Shown here piece after piece: positions 38,308 through 48,277 of a DNA stretch of 64,000 nt. Location of the stretch: contig JAUSCD010000012.1 of assembly GCA_030651695.1 (NCBI GenBank), positions 1-64,000 of the forward strand, given 5' to 3'. How positions within the stretch are numbered: position 1 is the stretch's first letter; the number at the start of each line of letters is the position of its first letter. This DNA is from Pseudohongiella sp. GTDB lineage: Bacteria; Pseudomonadota; Gammaproteobacteria; Pseudomonadales; Pseudohongiellaceae. Position numbers and translations under genes: made by a program. Under the pieces are notes generated by a model. That model was not told where the DNA came from. It worked only from the letters and a program-made list of their open reading frames with translations, and did no database searches.

Positions 38308-39771
38308 ATGGATGGTTCGCACATGACAAACAGCCGGCTCGCCCCTCCTGTTTACAATTATAAGGTAGTACATCAATTCGCATTAGCCACAGTCCTCTGG
38401 GGCATCGTGGGCATGGCGGTAGGTGTGTTGATTGCCGCTCAGTTGGCATGGCCTGCCCTGAACTTCGATACCGCGTGGTTAAGTTACGGTCGCCTGCGCC
38501 CGCTTCACACCAATGGTGTGATTTTCGCGTTTGGCGGTAGCGCGTTGATGGCGACATCCTTGTTTATCGTGCAACGTACCTGTGGTGCGCGGCTGATCAG
38601 TGATGGTCTGGCCTCGTTTGTGTTCTGGGGCTGGCAAAGCATCATTGTACTGGCAGTGATCACGCTCCCTATGGGCATGACCACATCCAAAGAATATGCC
38701 GAGCTGGAGTGGCCAATTTCGATTCTGATCGCAGTGGTGTGGGTGGCCTATGCGATTCTGTTTTTTGGAACCATTGCAAAGCGTCAGCAAAAACACATTT
38801 ATGTGGCTAACTGGTTTTTCGCTGCTTTCATCATCGCCGTTGCCATTCTGCACATCGTTAACAACCTCGCGGTGCCTGTCACACTTACCAAGTCTTACTC
38901 AATCTACGCAGGCACGGTGGATGCCATGGTGCAATGGTGGTGGGGGCACAATGCTGTCGGCTTTTTCCTGACCGCCGGCTTCCTCGGCATCATGTATTAT
39001 TTTGTACCAAAACAGGCAGGGCGCCCGATTTATTCCTATCGGTTGTCAGTTGTTCACTTCTGGGCCCTGATTGCCATTTATGTATGGGCCGGCCCGCACC
39101 ACCTGCACTACAGCGCACTGCCTGACTGGACTCAGAACCTGGGCATGGCCATGTCAATCATTCTGCTGGCGCCATCCTGGGGCGGCATGATCAACGGCAT
39201 CATGACGCTGTCTGGTGCGTGGGACAAACTGCGCACAGATCCGATTCTGAAATTCCTCGTGGTGTCACTGTCCTTCTACGGCATGTCCACCTTTGAGGGA
39301 CCCATGCTGTCGATCAAATCGGTTAACGCTCTGTCTCACTTCACCGACTGGACCGTGGGTCATGTCCACGCCGGGGCGCTGGGCTGGGTGGCGATGATTT
39401 CCATAGGCGCCATCTACCACCTGATCCCGTTGATGTACGGACGCAAGGCCGGAGAAATGTACAGCATCAAGTTGATTGACCTGCACTTCTGGCTTGCCAC
39501 CATAGGCACTGTGCTTTATATCGTTTCCATGTGGGTCAATGGCCTGATGCAGGGCCTGATGTGGCGCGCAGTTAACAGCGACGGCACGCTGACCTACAGC
39601 TTTGTGGAAACCGTGGTTGCCAGCTATCCGGGCTATGTTGTGCGCTTTATCGGCGGCGGCATATTCCTGGGCGGAATGTTGGTGATGGCGTGGAATATCT
39701 GGCGCACCTGGCAGGTGACACGAGAAGAACTTGCTACCGGAATACTGCCTGCACAGGAGGCACTGGCATGA
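38308..39771 (+). CDS. ccoN: cbb3-type cytochrome c oxidase subunit I
   Basis: The catalytic heme-copper subunit of the high-affinity terminal oxidase (487 residues, about 12 helices). Family-specific stretches are [21 protein letters not shown] with a heme-ligand His, [15 protein letters not shown] with a CuB-ligand His, AGPHHLHY with the further CuB ligands, and HVHAGALGW near the C-terminal heme ligands. The start may be 38308 or the ATG at 38323; neither has a strong ribosome-binding site. It is the first gene of ccoNOQP-GHIS. Confidence 0.96.
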   Translation: MDGSHMTNSRLAPPVYNYKVVHQFALATVLWGIVGMAVGVLIAAQLAWPALNFDTAWLSYGRLRPLHTNGVIFAFGGSALMATSLFIVQRTCGARLISDGLASFVFWGWQSIIVLAVITLPMGMTTSKEYAELEWPISILIAVVWVAYAILFFGTIAKRQQKHIYVANWFFAAFIIAVAILHIVNNLAVPVTLTKSYSIYAGTVDAMVQWWWGHNAVGFFLTAGFLGIMYYFVPKQAGRPIYSYRLSVVHFWALIAIYVWAGPHHLHYSALPDWTQNLGMAMSIILLAPSWGGMINGIMTLSGAWDKLRTDPILKFLVVSLSFYGMSTFEGPMLSIKSVNALSHFTDWTVGHVHAGALGWVAMISIGAIYHLIPLMYGRKAGEMYSIKLIDLHFWLATIGTVLYIVSMWVNGLMQGLMWRAVNSDGTLTYSFVETVVASYPGYVVRFIGGGIFLGGMLVMAWNIWRTWQVTREELATGILPAQEALA

Positions 39772-40373
39772 ACGAGCTGATTGAAAAAAATCTCGGACTG
39801 CTGATTGCGCTGACTATCGTGGCCGTCAGTTTTGGTGGCGCGGTAGAAATTATCCCGCTGATGTCGCAACGCATAGTGCAGGAGCCTGTTGAAGGGCTGG
39901 TGCCGTATGCGCCCATTGTGCTCGAGGGTCGCGACATCTATATCCGCGAGGGCTGCAACACCTGCCATTCACAGAAAATTCGACCCTTACGTGCTGAAGT
40001 CGAGCGTTATGGTCACTACTCCGTCTCTGGTGAACAGGTTTACGACCATCCGCACCTCTGGGGCTCAAAACGCACCGGGCCGGATCTTGCCCGCGTTGGC
40101 GGCCTGTACAGTGACGACTGGCACTATGCCCACTTGCTGGATCCCCGCTCGGTGGTCCCGGGCTCAAACATGCCCTCATATCCCTGGCTGTTCTCGACAC
40201 AGCTGAAGCTCGATGTAACGCCACGAAAACTGCGTGCGCTACAGCGCATTGGCGTGCCATACAGTGAAGAAGACATTGCTGATGCCGCTCAAGGTCTTGA
40301 AGGGGTAACTGAAGCGCAGGCCCTCGTGGCTTATCTGCAACAGCTCGGCACACTGATTACGGAGAGGCGCTGA
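39768..40373 (+). CDS. ccoO: cbb3-type oxidase subunit II, monoheme cytochrome c
   Basis: A 201-residue membrane-anchored cytochrome c. One N-terminal helix precedes [12 protein letters not shown], the single heme c site, with Met in [11 protein letters not shown] as the likely axial ligand. The ATG at 39768 has AGGAGG 8 nt upstream; an earlier in-frame ATG lies inside ccoN and is rejected. It passes electrons to CcoN. Confidence 0.96.
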   Translation: MNELIEKNLGLLIALTIVAVSFGGAVEIIPLMSQRIVQEPVEGLVPYAPIVLEGRDIYIREGCNTCHSQKIRPLRAEVERYGHYSVSGEQVYDHPHLWGSKRTGPDLARVGGLYSDDWHYAHLLDPRSVVPGSNMPSYPWLFSTQLKLDVTPRKLRALQRIGVPYSEEDIADAAQGLEGVTEAQALVAYLQQLGTLITERR

Positions 40374-40374
40374 T

Positions 40375-40560
40375 ATGGACATTAATGATTTCCGCACACT
40401 GGCCACCGTACTTGTTTTTTTGTCCTTCGTCAGCATCGTCTGGTGGGCCTACGGTCCCAGCCGCAGAGCCTATTTCGATCAGGCAGCACAACTGCCGTTC
40501 GACAATGAAGAGAATGACACTCAAAGCAAGCTGAACCCGGCAAAAGGAGAGCAGTCATGA
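40375..40560 (+). CDS. ccoQ: cbb3-type oxidase small subunit
   Basis: A 61-residue single-helix protein (MDINDFRTLATVLVF start, helix about 9-27, ending WWAYGPSRR), typical of CcoQ/FixQ. It starts right after ccoO with GGAGAGG upstream and overlaps ccoP by 4 nt. It stabilises the oxidase complex. Confidence 0.93.
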   Translation: MDINDFRTLATVLVFLSFVSIVWWAYGPSRRAYFDQAAQLPFDNEENDTQSKLNPAKGEQS

Positions 40561-41432
40561 GTACCGGATTCAGTTTGTTTGTCATCCTCGGTACGCTGGG
40601 CACACTGGTCGTGATTACCGCATTGCTGTTATTGAATCGTAAAGTAACAAACCCGGGGCAAACCACCGGCCACGAGTTTGATGGCATTGAAGAGTATGAC
40701 AATCCACTGCCGGCATGGTGGTTCTGGGGTTTCCTGCTCAGTATCGCGTTTGCATTGGGCTATCTGATTTATTACCCGGGCCTGGGAAACTTTAAAGGTT
40801 TGTCGGGCTGGACTTCCGCCGGACAGCTGGCACAGCAGCAAGCTGAAGCCGAAGAGCGATATGGCCCGGTGTTTGCGCAGTACCGTGAAATACCGGTGCA
40901 TGAACTGGCAACAATTCCTGCCGCGATGCGGATGGGGCAGCGTTTATTTGCCAATAACTGTGCACAGTGCCACGGCAGTGCCGGCACAGGTGCTCCCGGT
41001 TTTCCGAATCTCACTGACAACGAATGGCAATGGGGCAACAGCGCAGAACAGATTGCCCAAACTCTGAACAACGGCAGACAGGCCGTGATGCCTGCCTGGT
41101 CAGGGGTGGTGAATGCCATTGGCATACGCAATCTGACTGAGTATGTGATGCAGCTTTCCGGACGTGAGGCGGTATCAGACCAGGCGCAGGCTGGTCAGCA
41201 GGAATACAACCGGCTTTGCGCAGCCTGCCACGGCGCTGATGGCTCGGGACAACCCATGCTTGGCGCTCCCGACCTGACCAATAACATCTGGCTTTACGGC
41301 GGCAGCCGCGAACAGATAACGGATGTGCTGCGCCATGGCCGGAACGGACAAATGCCGGGTTTTGCAGGCAGGCTGGATGAAAACCGGCTGCATATTCTTA
41401 ATGCGTACGTGCAAAGCCTGTCCACACAATAG
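40557..41432 (+). CDS. ccoP: cbb3-type oxidase subunit III, diheme cytochrome c
   Basis: A 291-residue diheme subunit. Two hydrophobic helices lie in the first 75 residues, with NPLPAWWFWGF between them, a CcoP hallmark. Two cytochrome c domains follow with CAQCHG and CAACHG. The AAGGAGA site lies 7 nt before the ATG, which overlaps the ccoQ stop. It receives electrons from soluble or membrane cytochromes c. Confidence 0.96.
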   Translation: MSTGFSLFVILGTLGTLVVITALLLLNRKVTNPGQTTGHEFDGIEEYDNPLPAWWFWGFLLSIAFALGYLIYYPGLGNFKGLSGWTSAGQLAQQQAEAEERYGPVFAQYREIPVHELATIPAAMRMGQRLFANNCAQCHGSAGTGAPGFPNLTDNEWQWGNSAEQIAQTLNNGRQAVMPAWSGVVNAIGIRNLTEYVMQLSGREAVSDQAQAGQQEYNRLCAACHGADGSGQPMLGAPDLTNNIWLYGGSREQITDVLRHGRNGQMPGFAGRLDENRLHILNAYVQSLSTQ

Positions 41433-41465
41433 TATTTGTGTGACCGGGCGTCAGCCAGGAACAGC

Positions 41466-42935
41466 ATGATGCAAAAAATTCCAGCAAGGAATTTAAACAG
41501 TGAAGACCTGGATTCCAGAGTCTTTAACCTGTACGAGAAGCGCGAAAAGATTTTTACCCGTAGCATAGAGGGTTTTTTTCAACGAATTCGACTGTTTACC
41601 GGCTGGCCTTTGTTACTGGGATATTTCCTGCTGCCATGGATCAATCTGGACGAGCGGCAGGCCGTACTTTTCGATTTGCCCGCGCGTAAATTTTATGTAC
41701 TGTGGCTGACTTTCTGGCCTCAGGATTTTGTACTGCTGGGCTGGCTGCTGGCGATTGCAGCATTTGCATTATTTTTTGTAACCACGTTGTGGGGGCGCGT
41801 CTGGTGTGGATACACCTGCCCACAAACTGTGTGGACGGCAATTTTTATGTGGGCTGAGCAGATTGCAGAAGGTGATCGCAACCAACGCATCAAACTCGAC
41901 AAACAGCCTTCGCTGTTGTCGTCCAAGGGCTGGAACAGAACCGGTTTTAACAAAACCTGGCGGCGCGTATTCAAACACAGTATGTGGTTTGGGTTTGCTG
42001 CACTGACTGGCGTCACGTTCATCGGTTATTTCTATCCCATACGCGATCTGATCAGCGACGCTCTGCAGTGGCAATTGCCGTTAATAGCCGTAGCGTGGTG
42101 TGTGTTTTTTACTCTGGCTACTTATATCAATGCCGGCTGGCTGCGCGAACAGGTCTGCATTTACATGTGCCCTTACGCCCGATTCCAGTCCGCAATGTTT
42201 GATCGCAACACACTGGTGATCTCGTATGACACGGCGCGCGGCGAACAGCGTGGTGCACGACGACGCAACACCGACTATAAGGCCGAAGGGCTTGGTGATT
42301 GCATCGACTGTACGATGTGCGTGCAGGTTTGTCCCACTGGCATCGATATTCGTGACGGGCTGCAATTCCAGTGTATTGGCTGCGCCGCCTGCATTGATGC
42401 CTGTGATGGCATCATGGACAAGATGGGTTACCAACGGGGACTGATATCGTACACCACCGAAAATAAACTGGCTGGCGGAAGCTGGACCTGGAAACGCCCC
42501 AAGCTGATCGGTTATGGCGTAGCCATGCTGGTGATGTGTGTATTGTTTGTGGTTGTGCTGTGGAACCGGGTGCCGTTGACGCTGGAGGTGATGCGAGATC
42601 GTGCCTCGCTTTACCAGCAACTGTCTGATGGTCGCATAGAAAACGTATACCGGCTGCGCATTATCAACATGGACGCCCAGGATCGCGAATTCGGCATAAG
42701 CCTGGAAGGTCTCAGTGATTTCAGCATGATTCCGGACCAGACTGTTGTGGTCGGCACAGGCGAAGTTCGCGATCTGTTGCTGCGCGTACAGGCAGACCCC
42801 GCAAGCCTGCAGAGTTTTAATCAGGATATTGTTTTTGTGATTCAGGAATCGAACGGCGCACTGCGCGCAGAATCAGAGAGCCGGTTTATTGCGCCCTCTT
42901 CATCCGTCAACAGCAATCAGGGTCGGGCACAATGA
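41466..42935 (+). CDS. ccoG: cbb3 oxidase accessory protein, 4Fe-4S membrane protein
   Basis: A 489-residue CcoG/RdxA/FixG protein. Several helices precede WCGYTCPQTVWT; CIDCTMCVQVCPTGIDIR and CIGCAACIDACD bind two 4Fe-4S clusters. A C-terminal Ig-like periplasmic domain follows. CcoG is reported to reduce copper for CuB assembly. AGGA lies before paired ATG codons at 41466/41469; an upstream TTG (41436) is rejected. Confidence 0.95.
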   Translation: MMQKIPARNLNSEDLDSRVFNLYEKREKIFTRSIEGFFQRIRLFTGWPLLLGYFLLPWINLDERQAVLFDLPARKFYVLWLTFWPQDFVLLGWLLAIAAFALFFVTTLWGRVWCGYTCPQTVWTAIFMWAEQIAEGDRNQRIKLDKQPSLLSSKGWNRTGFNKTWRRVFKHSMWFGFAALTGVTFIGYFYPIRDLISDALQWQLPLIAVAWCVFFTLATYINAGWLREQVCIYMCPYARFQSAMFDRNTLVISYDTARGEQRGARRRNTDYKAEGLGDCIDCTMCVQVCPTGIDIRDGLQFQCIGCAACIDACDGIMDKMGYQRGLISYTTENKLAGGSWTWKRPKLIGYGVAMLVMCVLFVVVLWNRVPLTLEVMRDRASLYQQLSDGRIENVYRLRIINMDAQDREFGISLEGLSDFSMIPDQTVVVGTGEVRDLLLRVQADPASLQSFNQDIVFVIQESNGALRAESESRFIAPSSSVNSNQGRAQ

Positions 42936-43468
42936 ACAGTCAGCAAGACACTAAACCCTGGTACCAACACCGCTGGCCGTGGATTCTCATCTCAATGCCT
43001 GCGGTGTCTGTTGTACTGGGCATTATTCTGATTTCTACCGCGCTGAATAATCCGGCCATACTGGTGGTGGACAATTACTACGCTGAAGGGCGTGGCATCA
43101 ACCGCTCACTGGCGCTCGATGAGGCTGCAATCAACCTGGGGCTATCAGCACGGCTGGCTGTGCAGGACAACACCATCAATCTGCAATTGCTCGGCACTGA
43201 TGCTCCTCACCAGAATGAGGAGGCACTCAGTCTTTTTGTTTACCACGTCACCGACAACACACTCGATCAGACGTTTGTGTTTGCACCGGACGCTGATCCC
43301 GTATTATCGGCTCAAGGCTTTTATGAGCCGGTCAGTTCACTGGACGTGACAGCCTTGCAAACACTGTTCGCACAGAATACCAGCTGGTATCTGGAAATCA
43401 GAGGCGTCGATAATGACTGGCGTCTGCGCAAGCGTGTCAGCACACCGCAAAGGGAGGTCAGCTTCTGA
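42932..43468 (+). CDS. ccoH: FixH/CcoH family cbb3 assembly protein
   Basis: A 178-residue protein with one N-terminal helix (WPWILISMPAVSVVLGIILI) and a periplasmic domain starting VVDNYYAEGRGIN, the conserved FixH region. It overlaps ccoG by 4 nt and ccoI by 1 nt. It helps assemble the oxidase complex. Confidence 0.93.
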   Translation: MNSQQDTKPWYQHRWPWILISMPAVSVVLGIILISTALNNPAILVVDNYYAEGRGINRSLALDEAAINLGLSARLAVQDNTINLQLLGTDAPHQNEEALSLFVYHVTDNTLDQTFVFAPDADPVLSAQGFYEPVSSLDVTALQTLFAQNTSWYLEIRGVDNDWRLRKRVSTPQREVSF

Positions 43469-45918
43469 TGGCGGATCTGATGATCAGCAGCACCATTAAA
43501 TCGGGTGTTCTTGCAAACCGTACTGCGGAAGCTCAGACATCAGAACTGTTATGTTTCCATTGCCAGTCGCCGGTGCCCGCCCGCTGCGATATCAGCGTAC
43601 CGGTTGATGGCCAGAATCGCGCTTTGTGCTGCACATCCTGCCTTGCCGCCGTGCAGTTTATTCATGAACTGGATCTCGACGCGTATTACCAATATCGTGA
43701 TCAGTGCGGAGTGAATGCTTCCGCTGAAATGAATGCTTCTGCCCCCGACAACGCCAGATTACAGAAAGCCGTGCTGCAACTGGCCGACGGTCGTCAGCAA
43801 TTATCACTACTGATTCCCGACCTGCGTTGTGTTGCCTGCGTCTGGTTGCTGGAACAGGTGCTAGGAAAACAAACGGGTGTCAGCGATATCAACATCAATT
43901 ATGCGACCCGCCGTCTGCGCGTGATATTCGACGAAAGACAAAGCGCCGTCAGTCTCGCGCAAAGAATTCAAAGTCTGGGCTATACAGTACGTGCCGATCT
44001 CCCGGACGCTGCCCGCAGCGATTTTACCGAGTCACGACGCAGCCTGCTGATCCGTCTCGGTGTTGCCGGCATAGGCATGATGCAGGTGATGATGTTTGCG
44101 CTGGCGTCTTATCTGTCAAACGGCAGCATGGAGGCTGAGTATGAAGCCCTGATGCGCTGGGCCAGTCTGGCGCTTACGACCCCGGTAGTGTTCTACAGCG
44201 CATGGCCGTTCCACCGCGCGGCCTGGTATGCCGTGCGTCATCGCAGCCTTATTATGGATGTTCCGGTGTCAATTGCCATTCTGGCAGCCTGGCTGCTCAG
44301 TGTGATCAATACCATTACCAACGGGCATGAAGTGTATTTTGACACCGCGAGCATGTTCACTTTTTTCCTGTTAACAGGACGTTACGCTGAACTGCTTTCA
44401 CGCTACCACTTCCAGCAAAGCCAGGACTTGCTCGAGCATCTTCTGCCTGACAACGCCACGCGTATCGATCAGACAGCTGATGCTCCGGTTTACTCCTTGA
44501 TTCCGCTGCAGGATCTTCGGACCGGTGATTTATTGCGGGTGTTGCCGGGAGAAACAATCCCTGCCGATGCTTATGTGCAAAGTGGGCGAAGTGGTGTCAG
44601 TGAGGCTGCATTCACCGGCGAGCCACTGCCCCAACTCAAAGAAGCTGGCGCACGCGTGCTTGCGGGATCAATCAACCATGACGGCGAGCTGATCATTCGG
44701 GTGAAATGTCCCGCAGATGAATTTGTTATCCGACAGATTGCGCGCCTGCAGGACAGAGCCGGAACATACCGCCCACGCTGGGCGCAGCTGGCGGATCGCA
44801 CGGCTCAATGGTTTGTTGCATTGGTGTTGCTGATCGCAGGTGCAGCAGCAGCTTACTGGTATCAGGCAGGTAATCCCGAGTTTGTGATTATTGCGCTTAC
44901 TGTGCTGGTAGTATCCTGCCCCTGTGCGCTATCGCTGGCCACGCCGGTTGCCTACAGTGTGGCTTGTACCAGTCTGCGTAACGCCGGCATCGTGATAAAA
45001 AACGGCGCATTTCTTGAGCGTGCGGCTTCAACAGGCACCGTGATCTTTGATAAAACCGGTACGCTGACTGAAGCCTGTCTGACAGTGAGCCGTATCGTCG
45101 CTTTGGACTCCACTGAGGCAGAGTGTTTTGAACTGGCAAGCGCACTGGAGTCAGTCAGCCACCATCCCGCAGCGTTGGCGTTTAATACCCCGCATCAACT
45201 GACATTGCTAAACAGCCGGGTTGTTCCGGGCTGCGGCGTACAGGGCGATATTGACGGTCATCATTACCGCATTGGTTTGCCGGAATTTGCACTAAACGTA
45301 AACCAGGCGGACTTGCCGGCTCCCGATTCCGGCCACTGGATACTGCTGACACGCAACCAAAAGGCCCTGGCCTGGTTCTGCCTGCAGGACAAAGTGCGCG
45401 ACGACGCAGCACAGACCGTCAGCGCATTAAACGCTCAAGGCATCAATACGGCGGTGTTAACCGGAGACCGCTCGATGTCGGCAGCCGATATCCGGCAAAA
45501 ATTCGGTGTAAGCGTAGTCCGCACAGGCATGAGTCCGGAAGATAAACTGGATGCGTTACGCCAGATGCAAAGCTCCGCAATCGTCATGATGGTCGGTGAT
45601 GGGATCAATGATGTGGCGGCGATGGCTGCCGCAGATACATCTCTTGCAGTCACACCACGCGACAGTTTTGTACAGAACAGCGCCGACGCCATGTTGCTGA
45701 ACAGCACACTGATGACCCTGCCTCGTGTACTCAGATTCGCACGCAAATGCCGGCGTGTAATACGCCAGAATGTGGCCTGGTCAGTCGCCTACAACTTCAC
45801 CGTGATTCCGTTTGCCTTGATGGGCATGGTTCCTCCATGGCTGGCCGCATTGGGCATGAGCCTGTCATCTGTGATTGTTGTCAGCAATGCCGGGCGATTG
45901 CGCAGGATGGAGCGCTGA
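43468..45918 (+). CDS. ccoI: Copper-transporting P1B-type ATPase for cbb3 assembly
   Basis: An 816-residue heavy-metal ATPase. The N-terminus has CFHCQSP and CCTSC, then an HMA-like domain with RCVACVWLLE. Eight helices surround CPCALSLATP (the ion-path CPC motif), with TGEP, DKTGTLT (phosphorylated Asp) and VGDGINDVAAM. CcoI/CtpA-type pumps deliver copper to the periplasm for oxidase assembly rather than for detoxification. Its place between ccoH and ccoS fits. Confidence 0.96.
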   Translation: MADLMISSTIKSGVLANRTAEAQTSELLCFHCQSPVPARCDISVPVDGQNRALCCTSCLAAVQFIHELDLDAYYQYRDQCGVNASAEMNASAPDNARLQKAVLQLADGRQQLSLLIPDLRCVACVWLLEQVLGKQTGVSDININYATRRLRVIFDERQSAVSLAQRIQSLGYTVRADLPDAARSDFTESRRSLLIRLGVAGIGMMQVMMFALASYLSNGSMEAEYEALMRWASLALTTPVVFYSAWPFHRAAWYAVRHRSLIMDVPVSIAILAAWLLSVINTITNGHEVYFDTASMFTFFLLTGRYAELLSRYHFQQSQDLLEHLLPDNATRIDQTADAPVYSLIPLQDLRTGDLLRVLPGETIPADAYVQSGRSGVSEAAFTGEPLPQLKEAGARVLAGSINHDGELIIRVKCPADEFVIRQIARLQDRAGTYRPRWAQLADRTAQWFVALVLLIAGAAAAYWYQAGNPEFVIIALTVLVVSCPCALSLATPVAYSVACTSLRNAGIVIKNGAFLERAASTGTVIFDKTGTLTEACLTVSRIVALDSTEAECFELASALESVSHHPAALAFNTPHQLTLLNSRVVPGCGVQGDIDGHHYRIGLPEFALNVNQADLPAPDSGHWILLTRNQKALAWFCLQDKVRDDAAQTVSALNAQGINTAVLTGDRSMSAADIRQKFGVSVVRTGMSPEDKLDALRQMQSSAIVMMVGDGINDVAAMAAADTSLAVTPRDSFVQNSADAMLLNSTLMTLPRVLRFARKCRRVIRQNVAWSVAYNFTVIPFALMGMVPPWLAALGMSLSSVIVVSNAGRLRRMER

Positions 45919-45919
45919 G

Positions 45920-46123
45920 ATGGAAATGTTGTTTATTCTGATACCGCTCAGTCTCGGGTTAGTGGCGTTCATACTCTGGAGTTTTGTCTGGTCCGTAAAA
46001 AATGATCAGTTCGACGATCTCGAGCGCCAGGGCTGGTCTATTCTTTTTGAAGACAGTAAACAGCCGGTGAAAAAAGAAGAACAAGCCGTGCAATCGTCAG
46101 GAGACAAAACTGATGAGCATTGA
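45920..46123 (+). CDS. ccoS: cbb3-type oxidase assembly protein
   Basis: A 67-residue protein beginning MEMLFILIPLSLGLV, with one helix and the FVWSVKNDQFDDLERQG segment typical of CcoS. It starts 2 nt after ccoI. CcoS is needed for heme b and CuB insertion. Confidence 0.95.
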   Translation: MEMLFILIPLSLGLVAFILWSFVWSVKNDQFDDLERQGWSILFEDSKQPVKKEEQAVQSSGDKTDEH

Positions 46124-46820
46124 TTTTGCCAGCATAAGTGCAGCCTTTCTTCTGGGGTTACTCAGCGCACCACATTGCGCCGCCATGTGCGGCGGTATTT
46201 CCGGGGCACTGCTGATGGCCGGCCGGAGCAACTTGCTGCATCCCTCGGGGCAGAGTGTGATCGCAAGTTCATCACCGTATCCACTGGCAACCGACGCACT
46301 GATTTACGGTAGCGGAAAAATAATGGGTTACATGGCGCTGGGGGCATTTGCGGGCGCCGGCGGCTTTTTGCTGGGCAGCATACACAACACCGGATTCACC
46401 GTTTTACATGTGTTGTCCGGGCTATTGATGATCGCATTGGGATTATACATTGCTGGCTGGTGGCTGGCTGTCAGCCAATTTGAACGCTTTGCCTATCGGC
46501 TATGGCAGCCAGTATTAAAACGGCTGCACGGATTGTCACTGGCACACCCCGGCAATAAGCTACTGGCGGGGATGGCCTGGGGGCTGTTGCCATGCGGCAT
46601 CGTTTACAGCGTTCTGGGACTGGCACTGGCCAGCGGAAGCACCGCGGCTGGTTTGTTACTGATGTTGGCATTTGGTGTGGGCACTTTACCTTTTGTTCTG
46701 CTGAGTGGCGGGTTGATGCAATCAGCATTGCCACTTCTGAAACGACCCTGGCTGCGCCAGATCAGCGGACTGGCGATGATGACACTGGGTATTCTGACTC
46801 TTGTGAAAGCCTTGGGATAA
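46113..46820 (+). CDS. TauE/SafE-like (UreH-type) membrane protein
   Basis: A 235-residue protein with about six helices. SAPHCAAMCGGISGAL in the first helix and WGLLPCGIVYSVLGLA in the fourth are the paired Cys/Pro motifs of the DsbD-related sulfite exporter TauE/SafE family found after ccoS in Pseudomonas. It overlaps ccoS by 11 nt. A role in copper or redox supply for the oxidase is likely from context but unproven. Confidence 0.88.
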   Translation: MSIDFASISAAFLLGLLSAPHCAAMCGGISGALLMAGRSNLLHPSGQSVIASSSPYPLATDALIYGSGKIMGYMALGAFAGAGGFLLGSIHNTGFTVLHVLSGLLMIALGLYIAGWWLAVSQFERFAYRLWQPVLKRLHGLSLAHPGNKLLAGMAWGLLPCGIVYSVLGLALASGSTAAGLLLMLAFGVGTLPFVLLSGGLMQSALPLLKRPWLRQISGLAMMTLGILTLVKALG

Positions 46821-46898
46821 AGACATAAAACCCGAGCTTAGCGTTAACACGGTTGGCTGATGATGAAAACAAATACGCATAACAACAATGGCACAATG

Positions 46899-46922
46899 GG
46901 TACCAACATGGTACCGGAGGAG
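46899..46922 (+). promoter_or_regulatory. Hairpin abutting a strong ribosome-binding site
   Basis: GGTACC-AACAT-GGTACC (46899-46915) forms a 6-bp stem that ends exactly where GGAGGAG (46916-46922) begins, 8 nt before the start of the Yip1 gene. It could influence translation; no T-run follows. Confidence 0.5.
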
Positions 46923-46930
46923 ATCTACTC

Positions 46931-47527
46931 ATGAGTCACCTGCTGGGCATACTGACCCGACCACAACAGGAATGGGCAAACATTCGTGATAGTAAGGTCT
47001 CCGCTGTGGGGCACTATCTGCGTTTTCTGATCTGGATAGCAATCCTGCCGCCGGTCGCCTGGTGGTATGGAGCATCCCAGATCGGCTGGGAGCTGTCAGA
47101 CAGACAGATCAGACTGACAACAGAGTCAGCTGCACAGATCATGGGGATGTTTTATCTGGTAATTCTGGGCAGCGTAGCGTTCCTGGGTCTTATGATTCAC
47201 TGGATGGCGAAAACCTACGATGCGCGTAACGATGATGTTGCTCACGGCATCGGTGTTGCCGCCTATATGTGTGCGCCCATGTTTCTGGTCGGGCTGACCG
47301 GGTTCTATCCAAACCTGTGGCTGGATATGTTGCTGGGTACGGCTGCGGCTGCATATACAATCTATCTGCTCTATATCGGCATTCCCATCGTATATGACAT
47401 GCCAAAGGAAAGAGGTTTTCTGTTTGCCAGTGCCGCAGTCGCTGTAGGGCTGGTTCTGATGGTGGCGTTGATGGGACTGACCGTCTTCCTTTGGGAGATG
47501 GGATTCACACCAGTATTCACAGACTGA
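46931..47527 (+). CDS. Yip1 family membrane protein
   Basis: A 198-residue protein with five hydrophobic helices. The N-terminal ILTRPQQEWANIRD segment, a membrane-proximal motif with Pro and Trp, and the DDVAHGIGVAAYMCAPMFL helix are typical of bacterial Yip1-domain proteins (DUF1282 type). Function in bacteria is not established. A strong GGAGGAG precedes the ATG. It stands 110 bp after the cbb3 cluster. Confidence 0.82.
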   Translation: MSHLLGILTRPQQEWANIRDSKVSAVGHYLRFLIWIAILPPVAWWYGASQIGWELSDRQIRLTTESAAQIMGMFYLVILGSVAFLGLMIHWMAKTYDARNDDVAHGIGVAAYMCAPMFLVGLTGFYPNLWLDMLLGTAAAAYTIYLLYIGIPIVYDMPKERGFLFASAAVAVGLVLMVALMGLTVFLWEMGFTPVFTD

Positions 47528-47563
47528 GCAGCCTATAACCCCTGCCGGTCATCCGGAGGGTTT

Positions 47564-48256
47564 ATGCCAGTCATCTACCGGCGACTTTCAGCCGCAATCC
47601 TTACCGCGACTCTTGTTGCAATTGATGCAGGGGCCTCCAGGGCCTCTGCACAAAGTCTTGATGTCAGCGACTTTGAACGCTGGGATTCGCGTTCATTCAG
47701 TGGCGCTACCAACTACCGCATACAGCGTGATGACAATCATGTCATTTTATTTGCGGATGCTCCTGGCACAGCCAGCGCATTTTACCGGTCGGGCAGAATT
47801 GATCTGACTACCACTCCATGCCTGTCCTGGTCGTGGAAAATTGACGCCACTGCGCCGGCGTATCTCGATGAGCGCGCAAAAAGCGGCGATGATTATGCCG
47901 CACGCGTTTACGTGGTAAGGCGCGGCGGGTTGGCGTTCTGGCGCGCTAAAACCATTAACTATGTGTGGTCGGCAAACCAGCCGGCAGGGTCCCGCTGGCC
48001 GAATGCGTATGCAGGCAACAACGCGCAGATGTGGGCACTGGACAGCGGCCCCGATCTGACAGACCAGTGGCAATCACATCAGCGGGATATCATGGCAGAC
48101 TGGCAGCAGGCTTTTGGTGAACAGATCAACAGTCTGGACGGCATCGCCATCATGACCGACGGTGATGACAGTGGTAGCCAGCTCAGCGCAGCGTATGCGA
48201 CACTCCGCTTCAGCGCGCGTAACCACCAGGGTCAGTGTGCATCAGGGCCAATGTGA
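47564..48256 (+). CDS. DUF3047-like exported protein
   Basis: A 230-residue protein with a signal peptide ending near ASRASA. The mature part has the beta-rich pattern of DUF3047: CLSWSWKIDATAP, KSGDDYAARVYVV, INYVWSANQPAGSRW, and near the end GIAIMTDGDDSGSQLSAAYA. A periplasmic location is likely. It follows the Yip1 gene by 36 bp. No function is known. Confidence 0.82.
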   Translation: MPVIYRRLSAAILTATLVAIDAGASRASAQSLDVSDFERWDSRSFSGATNYRIQRDDNHVILFADAPGTASAFYRSGRIDLTTTPCLSWSWKIDATAPAYLDERAKSGDDYAARVYVVRRGGLAFWRAKTINYVWSANQPAGSRWPNAYAGNNAQMWALDSGPDLTDQWQSHQRDIMADWQQAFGEQINSLDGIAIMTDGDDSGSQLSAAYATLRFSARNHQGQCASGPM

Positions 48257-48277
48257 ATTAAAACAAGAGAACACACC

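Noticed and set aside
46899-46915. Terminator after the cbb3 operon
   Set aside because: The hairpin has no T-run and leads straight into a ribosome-binding site.
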